Origin: Podochytrium sp. JEL0797
Taxonomy: Eukaryota > Chytridiomycota > Chytridiomycetes > Chytridiales > Chytriomycetaceae
NCBI GenBank assembly: GCA_027596195.1
Contig: JADGJG010000268.1
Location: 1 to 26,721, forward strand
DNA: 26,721 nucleotides
Reading direction: 5' to 3'
Each line of letters opens with the position of its first letter. Position 1 is the stretch's first letter. A program made the position numbers and the translations under genes. This document shows, piece after piece, positions 19,974 through 26,721 of this stretch. The notes under the pieces were generated by a model, which did no database searches, was not told the DNA's origin, and saw only the letters and a program-made list of their open reading frames with translations.

Positions 19974-20261
19974 TTTTTTTGCTGGATTAAATAATACAAG
20001 AATATGCAAAACATCGCGTTTTGAAGATCGAATTTCGACAATCTAAGCAGTCACGACCGCGGGAGCCTGGCTCCAAGAAATGATTCCCTGACGCCAAAAT
20101 CGCATTGCTTCTACCGCAAATCTCTGTGTCCACTTTCGAATACTCGCGCATTTCTCTGACTGGAGTCTGAATGCGAATAGAGAGAGTAAATCAAGGAGAG
20201 CCGGCACAAGGGATTCGAGATTGGAAATGGGTTTATGTATTCCTGCAAACAACACTCAAGC
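19974..20261. other. Convergent intergenic region ZC3H3/SmG
   Basis: 288 bp between two converging stop codons. No canonical AATAAA was found; TTAAATAATA at about 19986 is the nearest to a signal for ZC3H3. A - strand open stretch of about 70 codons (20255-20043) is not called because it matches nothing I recognise and lies just past the SmG stop. Confidence 0.4.
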
Positions 20262-20732
20262 TCAGACTATCTTTTCCAGTGCTTCCATAACAATAATCGA
20301 GTTTCCACGAATCACCTGAAGAGAAGAAACGAGAATCAGCAACTCACACCCTCAATGAAAACCAACTCACAATCATCCCAATGTCCTGTCTGTCCGTCGC
20401 AGAAACCTCTTCAGTTGCATCTTCGAGAACCACGTTCATGAATGGGTCGAATCCTGAAACGAGAGTTTAGAGGGATGGTTGCGTTTGCGCAGTCTTTGCG
20501 CTGGGGCAGTGTTTTTGTGTCTCACCACGCAGAACACCGCTGACTTTTCTGTTTCCGTTGAGTTCCATAAACACTCGCTTGTCCATGTACCTATTAAGGG
20601 GGGGGGGGGGGTCAGTTCATTCCCTGTGAGGTCCCTCGTTGCCGTCGAATGCGAAGCCAGGCCAGGTTTCGTTTCGATGGATCCAAAACAATCGACTCAC
20701 TTCTTCAACTCGGGTGCAGCTGCTTTGCTCAT
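20262..20732 (-). CDS. SNRPG: Small nuclear ribonucleoprotein SmG
   Basis: Predicted 77 aa, the normal SmG length. SmG is one of seven Sm proteins forming the ring on spliceosomal snRNAs. Exons on the - strand: 20732-20701, 20590-20526, 20453-20371 and 20315-20262. The protein starts MSKAAAPELKKYMDKRV. The Sm1 motif runs from ELNGNRKVSGVLRG to FDPFMNVVLEDATEE, and the Sm2 motif is GMIVIRGNSIIVMEALEKI; FDPFMN and VIRGNSI distinguish SmG from LSm7. Splice phases join exactly across all three introns (110, 72 and 55 nt). Intron 1 contains a run of 14 C just before the acceptor. Divergent from RPL26 across 518 bp. Confidence 0.95.
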
Positions 20733-21250
20733 TGTGTGTCGGTGGTGGGAAGTGGTGTTGGAGGGAGGTTTTGAGTCGAAAAAAATCGACACAAGCAGCG
20801 AGAGCCGAAATCACAGAGACGTGCGGTTACCATCAATCAGCTTTCTCCTCCTTTCTCCTTTCTCCAACCGTGTCGAGTAAACGTCTTTCAGCAGTGGCTG
20901 GGAGAGATTTTCAAAGACTATTCCATCACTTTCAGGAATATCCTTCGCACGCGCTTTGAGATGCCGCACACAGCACGCGAACGAGAGTTTGCATTCACGA
21001 TGGGAACGACGTGGGACGTTGAACTATACACGTGTTGCAGATTCTTCTGCTTCACGCGAGTTCCTTCGTTTTCGAACGAAAACTTGGTTTCAACGGCCAA
21101 TCAGCTTCCCTACTCACGTGAAACACTACAACGCGACCACTTCCAGAATTCCATCAATACGTATCTGTCCCAGAGACGCAAGATGCCGCCCTGCCGCGTC
21201 TCAGTGTTGAGCGAGCGAAAATTTTCGGGTCCACCAAGGTCATCGGAAAC
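20733..21250. promoter_or_regulatory. Divergent upstream region SmG/RPL26
   Basis: 518 bp between two divergent start codons. It should hold both promoters and any RPL26 leader. Short open stretches occur on both strands but none matches a family I know, and no clear TATA box is seen. Confidence 0.4.
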
Positions 21251-22393
21251 ATGAAGTTCAGCACCAGTTACGTACCGCGTCCCATCCCCACCACACGCCG
21301 CCATCCGAAGCCATCAGCATCAAGACAATGGTGGAGTGTTGAAGCAATAGGGGGGAATCTATGAATGGGGTGTTGGATGGATGGATGGAGGTGGATTGGG
21401 TCGAAGTGATGGCATCTCGTATCGAAATCGGATCGAGGGCATGCCGTGCCGCTCGAATCGCTGTCTTATGCGTACGAACGGATTATATCGGATTCGGAGT
21501 GCTGGAGTGACCCTGTGATGCGTGTCGTAGTATTTGGGGGAACCTCTGGACCTCGAAAGCAGCTGGACGAAAAACCACTCCCGACCACCAAAGCTTACCC
21601 ATCTCACGCAAGCGATACTAACGAATCTCTCTTTTCCCCAATTTAGCCGTCTCGTCGTCCCGCAGAAACAGCAGAAAGGCCCACTTCACTGCGCCTTCCC
21701 ACATCCGCAGAAAGATGATGGTGCGTCTCTCTCAAATATTCCCTCCTGAGTCCTAGTGCCAATTTGTGTCGAACGATCTGATTCGAAATGGAGCTCCTGA
21801 AGCGAATTTGATACCCTGCTGAGGACATACCGTTGCATGGAGCGGATTTGGGAGGAGAGGAATGCCCCGCCGCAACTGATGATTCACCAATCGCACTATT
21901 CTGACACCTCTTGTTTGAGATGGTCTTCACAACCCATCGATGCACGGAACTGATTCACACATAACTGATGCCACGAAAAACGTCCTCGTCCAAAAACCTT
22001 CGCACTCTTGCTCCTCCGCTCCTCCGCTCCCTCTCTCATCTCCCCAGCCCCACCCTCACGCAAAAAACACCACATCTAACCACCTCATCCTTCCCCCCCT
22101 CCCAGTCTGCTGCTCTCTCCAAGGAGTTGAGAGACAAGTACAAGGTCCGCTCCCTCCCCATCCGTCAAGACGACGAAGTCGAAGTCGTGCGTGGAACCTA
22201 CAAGGGCCGCGTCGGAAAAGTGACTGCCGTCTACCGCAAGAAGTGGATCATCCAGATCGAGAAGCTCACCAAGGAGAAGAGCAACAACCAGTCTGTGCAG
22301 GTTGGAATTGACCCGTCCAAGGTCAAGATCAATGTCATCAAGATGGACAAGGACCGTGCGAGCTTGTTGAAGCGTAAGGCTGCGACTGCCTAA
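21251..22393 (+). CDS. RPL26: 60S ribosomal protein L26 (uL24)
   Basis: Predicted 125 aa (animal L26 is about 145; the missing part is the C-terminal tail). uL24 lies at the polypeptide exit side of the large subunit. Exons: 21251-21266, 21647-21720 and 22106-22393. Exon 1 gives MKFST. Exon 2 gives the conserved basic segment [17 protein letters not shown]. Exon 3 carries [18 protein letters not shown] and the KOW motif [18 protein letters not shown], then [13 protein letters not shown] and the C-terminal segment ending KRKAATA. Introns of 380 and 385 nt are several times longer than those of neighbouring genes. Intron 1 has a textbook branch site TACTAAC and the acceptor AATTTAG; its donor (GTTACG) is weak and chosen for phase. 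AATAAA lies at 22456. Confidence 0.94.
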
Positions 22394-22455
22394 ATTCTGT
22401 TTTTCGTTTCTCTTGGGGAGTGAAATTCATGTGGTGTGCTGGACGTCGTTAGCAT

Positions 22456-22461
22456 AATAAA
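22456..22461 (+). terminator. AATAAA polyadenylation signal of RPL26
   Basis: Canonical hexamer 62 bp after the L26 stop codon, in the 189-bp gap before ASF1. Confidence 0.6.
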
Positions 22462-22582
22462 GATGTTTGGTATGCGGTATGTTTTTTACTGCAGGATCTG
22501 TTGATCTCGTTGGTTTCACCCCTTTTTTGGATGTCTGTGTTTGGTGTCCGGATTTCGCAAGAAAAACAATCCCAAACAAACC

Positions 22583-23627
22583 ATGTCCATAGTCAATCTC
22601 GCCAACGTGACCGTACGTCTCTACCCCCCACCCCACCGCCAGCTTCGAGTGACGAGACTTCTCGCTGCATCGAAGCGAGAGACCACAAACAACTTCCGTC
22701 TGACCTCCCAGCACCAACATCCCACAGATCCACGACAACCCGTCCACCTTCTTCCAACCCTTCCGATTCGAAATCACCTTCGAAGTCATTAGCGAGCTGC
22801 AAGAGGGTGCGTTATAACCCCTCGCTCCAACTTCAACAACTCGAATGAATGACTTTAAACCTGTGTTTGGTTCCTCCCAGACCTCGAGTTCAAGCTGATT
22901 TACGTTGGTTCCGCGGAAACGGAAGCACATGACCAAGTGCTTGAAGAGTTATGCGTGGGACCCGTGCCTGTGGGCGTCAGCAAGTTCATGTTTGAGGTGA
23001 AGCAAACTCTTCGCAGCGGGATGCAAACTAAACCCCCATTCGCGAAACCAACACAAAAGGCCCCCGCCCCAAACCCCACCCTCCTCCCCTCCACCGACAT
23101 TCTCGGCGTAACAGTCGTCCTCCTGCAAGTCTCGTACCGCGAAAAGGAATTCATTCGTGTCGGGTACTACGTGAACACGGATTACGCGGATGAAGCGTTG
23201 AGAGAGACACCGCCGGCGCAGATTGAGTTTGAGAAACTCGAGAGAAGTATTTTGGCGGATAAACCGAGGGTGACGAGATATACGATTCCTTGGTGGGTTT
23301 TTTCATTTTTGTTGTATTGGGCGCGAGATCGGTGAATCTTTTGTCGGTGGTGGCAAGAGGGAGAGATTAGGGAATGTTTGGAGTTTTCGCGAAAAAATTG
23401 GGATTTCAGATTCACGCGACCCACCAAGATTCCACTTATTCCCACAGCAGCAGCAGCAACAAATGGACGCGGTGCCGTTCAAACCGGATTTCGCGCACAC
23501 TGACACATCCATGTTGATGAATCAAGACGGGGGTGGCGCGATGGGGATGATGAATATGGGTATGGGTGGGGTAGGGAGTGTTGCGAGTGCAGCTTCGGGG
23601 GTTGGGGACGCGCAGATGGACATGTGA
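22583..23627 (+). CDS. ASF1: Histone chaperone ASF1
   Basis: Predicted 213 aa; human ASF1A has 204. ASF1 binds the H3-H4 dimer and delivers it to CAF-1 or HIRA. Exons: 22583-22612, 22728-22806, 22881-22996, 23060-23296 and 23448-23627. The Ig-like core is almost complete: MSIVNLANVTIHDNPSTFF, FEITFEVISELQEDLEFKL, IYVGSAETEAHDQVLEE, GPVPVGVSKFMF, ILGVTVVLLQVSYREKEF, IRVGYYVN and RVTRYTIPW. The Asp of the H3-binding surface (in EDLEF) is present. The C-terminus is family-variable: a short Gln run, then Gly/Met-rich sequence ending DAQMDM. The last junction is uncertain; I chose donor GTTTTT at 23297 and acceptor CCCACAG because other pairs create a stop or lose the Trp. Intron 3 (22997-23059) is 63 nt, in frame and without a stop. 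Confidence 0.93.
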
Positions 23628-23780
23628 TGAATGCATCAAAAGTGTTCTCAAAAAATACAGTTTACGCTGTTCCAATCACGCGGATTATCATTCTCTTCTT
23701 ATCCTCTTCATTTCTTCTTTTTCTTTTCCTATTGCTTGGAAAATCAGGATATTAAATGCTTAATTCGGATCCATCACCAT

Positions 23781-23862
23781 GGGCAAATGGCCGAGTGGTC
23801 CAAGGCGCCAGCTTCAGGTGCTGGTCTCGCAAGAGGCGTGGGTTCGAACCCCACTTTGCTCA
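23781..23862 (+). tRNA. tRNA-Leu(CAG)
   Basis: Complete type II tRNA of 82 nt. The acceptor stem GGGCAAA pairs with TTTGCTC (one G-T), and the D arm contains TGGCCGAGTGGTCCAAGGC. The anticodon stem CCAGC/GCTGG encloses TTCAGGT, giving anticodon CAG. A long variable arm follows (GTCTCGCAAGAGGC), then the T arm GTGGGTTCGAACCCCAC and discriminator A. T5 at 23866-23870 is the likely terminator. No intron. Confidence 0.96.
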
Positions 23863-23865
23863 CTA

Positions 23866-23870
23866 TTTTT
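23866..23870 (+). terminator. Pol III T5 terminator of tRNA-Leu
   Basis: Five T residues begin four bases past the tRNA discriminator base. Confidence 0.7.
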
Positions 23871-23913
23871 CACTTGGCTGGGGCTGGCGATCGTTTGGTT
23901 TGGTCGGGAGGTT

Positions 23914-24142
23914 GTGCGCAGTCGTGGGTTTTGTTTTGATTTTGATTTCCATTCATTCGGGAAATGATGAGCTGCTCGGAGGTGTGCATGAGATGAGAAA
24001 AAAATCGACGCGATTCGAAAGGGAAAGGTAGGAGGAGTTGGAAAAGTGCGTGCGCAGTCGGTTGAGGTTTGATTTCCGAATTGATATTCCGTTTGACAAT
24101 TGTTGAGTGCTCGGAGATGTGCGTGAGATGGGCGAAAAACAA
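23914..24142. repeat. Diverged tandem duplication, period 135-137 bp
   Basis: TGCGCAGTCG occurs at 23914 and 24051, and the block GCTCGGAG-TGTGC-TGAGATG recurs 135 bp apart (23974 and 24109). Each unit is about 92 bp, with scattered substitutions and small indels between copies. It fills the first half of the gap between tRNA-Leu and urease. Confidence 0.7.
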
Positions 24143-24659
24143 CTTGAAGTAAATATGAATGGAAATGGCAGGGAATAGGAAAGAAAACGTGCCGTCACGC
24201 TTGACGAATGAGAGACTTTAGTTCCCCTGGGCAATAAGCGGCAAGGTCCACCCCGATTCCGCATGACTCATCTGAATACTCTATGAATAATGCAAAAAAC
24301 ATTCCTTCGCGTTCAGTGCGCTTGTGTGTTGGTGAAAGGGGTTGCCAATGGTTAAAGCCGCGCCGAGTGGCGTTCGCCAAAGCTCGCTTTTATAGTTCTC
24401 GTTTCATGAGCGTGAGATACGCAACCACGCGATTATAAAGGGAAATGGGAAGACACGAATGTTAAGGCACGCTCAGAGACGCTCTACTGCCACTTTTTCT
24501 TATAACCGAACAGTAATGAAGAATAAGGATCTAGGAAGCGACTGCAAAATGACTCATTTTTGAAAACAATTCCAAAAAACGGTCACTCGCGTCATCCTTA
24601 CGCTCTCGGCATATATATAAGCGCTGCGTATTTCGTAAGGGAACTTTCCAAATTTAAAA
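24143..24659. promoter_or_regulatory. Urease upstream region
   Basis: 517 bp without a recognised gene. The core promoter is at its right end. I found no convincing GATA-type nitrogen-control cluster by eye. Confidence 0.4.
24611..24620 (+). promoter_or_regulatory. TATA box of the urease gene
   Basis: ATATATATAA lies 40-50 bp before the urease ATG. With a normal 25-30 bp TATA-to-start spacing the mRNA leader would be only some 10-20 nt long. It is the clearest TATA box in the window. Confidence 0.65.
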
Positions 24660-26721
24660 ATGCATCTTATTCCTCGCGAGTGTGACAAATTACTACTGAC
24701 CAACGCTGGTCTTCTCGCTCAACGCCGTCTGTGGCGTGGATTGAAGTTGAACTACACTGAAGCATGTGCTTTGATCGCGACCGTTTGTCTCGAGCTTATT
24801 CGTGATGGAAACCACACTGTGGCCGAGGTAAAAACATTTATACGTTTTGAATGAGCATCGGAAATCTAACCACGCGACATTTAGTTGATGTCTCTCGGAC
24901 GCACCCTTCTCGGAAGAGATGATGTTCAGGAAGGTGTTGCCATCACTCTTCACGTTGTTCAAATTGAGGGAACTTTCCCTGACGGTACCAAGCTTGTGAC
25001 CATCCACGAGGTAATACTTGCAGTTCTCGCGAATTCTGTTGGATCAACTGTACTGATTTCGCGTTATTTCCCTCAGCCTATTGCCACCAGACACGGAAAC
25101 TTGCGCCTTGCCTTGCACGGAGCTGCCCTCCCACTCCCTGCCCCCAAGGAAGAACTGGTCATCAACCACGATGAGCCTGAGGAAGACCAGGACAAGTACG
25201 CTGGTCAAGTCATTGTTGCCGATGCGCCCGCCATTGTCATGAACGCCGATCGTCCCAGAACTACTCTTCTCGTCACCAACCGCGGAGACAGACCCATCCA
25301 AGTCGGTTCTCACTTCCACTTTATTGAGGCCAACAAGGAGCTCGACTTTGACCGTCAGCGTGCATATGGACTCAGATTGGATGTTGCGGCTGGAACTGCT
25401 GTTCGCTTCGAGCCAGGTAAATTTGTACTTTTTGATCTCAAGTCGTTTACGCGTTTATTAATCCATTTACTTTGCTCACTAGGTGACTGCAAACCCGTTT
25501 CCCTCGTCCCCATCGCCGGAAACAAACACATTCGTGGTGGAAACGCCATGGCTTCTGGAGTCGTGGATATCAACCGTCTCCCTGAAATTATGTCGCGTCT
25601 CCAAAAGGCTGGATTCCTCCACACCCCACTCATCAAGGAAATGCCCATCGCTGCTCCCTTCACCATGAGTCGTCAGCGTTACGCCGATTCCTACGGACCC
25701 ACCGTCGGAGACCGCATCCGCTTGTCCGACTCGAACCTCTGGATCGAGATTGAAAAGGACTTTACCCACTACGGAGACGAGGCTGTGTTTGGAGGAGGCA
25801 AGGTTTTGCGTGACGGTATGGGACAAGCTGCTGGTGTTTCCCAAGCCGACGCTTTGGACCTCGTCATCACCAACGCCGTGATTGTCGACTACACTGGAAT
25901 CTACAAGGCCGATATTGGTATCAAGGACGGACACATTCACGGAATCGGAAAAGCTGGAAACCCCGATGTGATGGCTGGAGTCACTCCCAACATGATTGTC
26001 GCCGCTACCACTGAGTCCTTGTCTGGTGAAGGCAACATTTTCACCTACGGAGGAATGGATGCCCACGTTCACTTCATCTGCCCTGGACTTTGCGACGAGG
26101 CCACTGCTACTGGAATCACCACCATGGTCGGTGGAGGAACTGGTCCCAACACCGGAACCAACGCCGTCACTTCGTCTCCCGGAAAGAACCACATCCGCAT
26201 GATGCTCCAGGCTACCGACGACTTGGCTCTCAACTTTGGATTCACCGGAAAGGGTAACTCGTGCCAGCACGAGGGTCTTCTCGAGCAAATTGAGGCCGGT
26301 GCTCTTGGACTCAAGTTGCACGAAGATTTCGGTTGCACTCCTGCTGCCATTGATTCTTGCTTGGAAGTGTGTGAGAAGTACGATGTCCAGGCTACCATCC
26401 ACACTGATACTTTGTGAGTTCTTCATTTTACGCTTCTGGCGATGTTGTTGATTCTAAGTCTTCGAATATTTTCTCTCAACAGGAACGAAGCTGGATACGT
26501 CGAAAACACTCTCGCCTCCTTCAAGGGACGCACCATCCACACTTACCACACCGAAGGAGCTGGTGGTGGTCACGCCCCCGACATTATCACCGTCTGCGGA
26601 AACAACCATCCCAACGCCATCCCATCCTCCACTAACCCCACCCGTCCCTTCACCAAGAACACCATCGACGAGCACCTCGACATGCTCATGGTGTGCCACC
26701 ACTTGTCCAAGAACGTTCCCG
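24660..26721 (+). CDS. Urease, fused gamma-beta-alpha type (3' partial)
   Basis: Nickel enzyme hydrolysing urea to ammonia and carbamate, in the single-chain form of plants, fungi and many protists. Exons: 24660-24827, 24885-25010, 25077-25416, 25483-26413 and 26483->26721; about 601 residues are visible. Gamma domain: about 1-100 ([24 protein letters not shown]). Beta domain: about 130-240 ([28 protein letters not shown]). Alpha domain begins about 275 ([20 protein letters not shown]). Nickel-site residues seen: His406 and His408 (DAHVHFICP), carbamylated Lys489 (GLKLHED) and His518 (ATIHTDTL), each one residue short of jack bean numbering, plus the [11 protein letters not shown] segment and flap Cys-His-His (MVCHHL). 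The C-terminal metal ligand Asp lies beyond the window. Introns 2 and 3 are both 66 nt and stop-free in frame, yet removing them restores the family sequence. Confidence 0.97.

Noticed and set aside
20043..20255. Minus-strand open frame of about 70 codons just past the SmG stop
   Set aside because: No recognised family, no convincing start, and position fits SmG 3' UTR. An acceptor-like GTTTGCAG at its edge keeps an alternative last exon possible but unsupported.
20961..21254. Plus-strand 97-codon open frame upstream of RPL26
   Set aside because: No family resemblance; overlaps the divergent promoter and ends at the RPL26 start.
21875..21955. Box C/D snoRNA in RPL26 intron 2
   Set aside because: Box C is imperfect, the flanking terminal stem is not evident, and the guide region could not be matched to rRNA with proper spacing. 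Kept only as a hint in the findings.
25479..26426. 315-codon open frame antisense to urease
   Set aside because: Lies exactly opposite conserved urease exons 4; codon bias of the highly conserved sense gene removes antisense stops. The protein resembles nothing and has low-complexity Ser/Val content.

Overview
The window is nuclear DNA of a small-genome eukaryote. Genes are interrupted by many short GT-AG introns (mostly about 46-110 nt), lie tens to a few hundred bases apart on alternating strands, and use AATAAA-type signals. There are two nuclear-type tRNA genes and no prokaryotic operon or CRISPR. Fused eukaryotic-type urease, Integrator subunit 2, ZC3H3, SmG, eIF1A and ASF1 are all present. 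A probable basal-body coiled-coil protein suggests a flagellated protist or zoosporic lineage. The sequence alone does not let me name the organism.

Region 1 (1-8934): four SulP/SLC26-type anion transporter genes in head-to-tail array on the + strand, the first cut by the window edge. They share two early intron positions, so they arose by tandem duplication. All four end right after the last transmembrane helix, without the usual cytoplasmic STAS domain, and carry a long variable acidic linker before the last helices. Intergenic gaps are 34, 510 and 74 bp.

Region 2 (8935-10206): no protein gene. It holds a tRNA-Glu(TTC) gene on the - strand whose first 22 nt and 5' flank are repeated in a decaying array of about 160-bp units, then a separate 52-bp tandem pair.

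Region 3 (10207-20732): closely packed housekeeping genes on alternating strands: a coiled-coil BBOF1-like protein (-), ribosomal P2 (+), eIF1A (-), a 90-aa protein with weak GON7-like character (+), Integrator subunit 2 in about 18 exons (-), ZC3H3-type five-CCCH zinc finger protein (+), and SmG (-). The INTS2 and ZC3H3 start codons are only 27 bp apart. INTS2 lacks the N-terminal quarter of its animal homologue.

Region 4 (20733-26721): RPL26 with two unusually long introns (+), histone chaperone ASF1 (+), tRNA-Leu(CAG) (+), an intergenic 137-bp-period duplication, and a TATA-driven urease gene (+) cut by the right edge. Nickel-ligand residues seen so far are intact.

Most genes are basic information-processing functions: translation (P2, eIF1A, RPL26, tRNAs), RNA processing (Integrator, ZC3H3, SmG) and chromatin (ASF1). 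The transporter array and urease are the metabolic content. Exon boundaries were read by hand from splice consensus, reading phase and remembered family sequences. They are predictions, with ambiguous ones marked. The strongest candidates for something unusual are the STAS-less SulP array, the tRNA-Glu-derived repeat array, and the overlapping INTS2/ZC3H3 5' ends.
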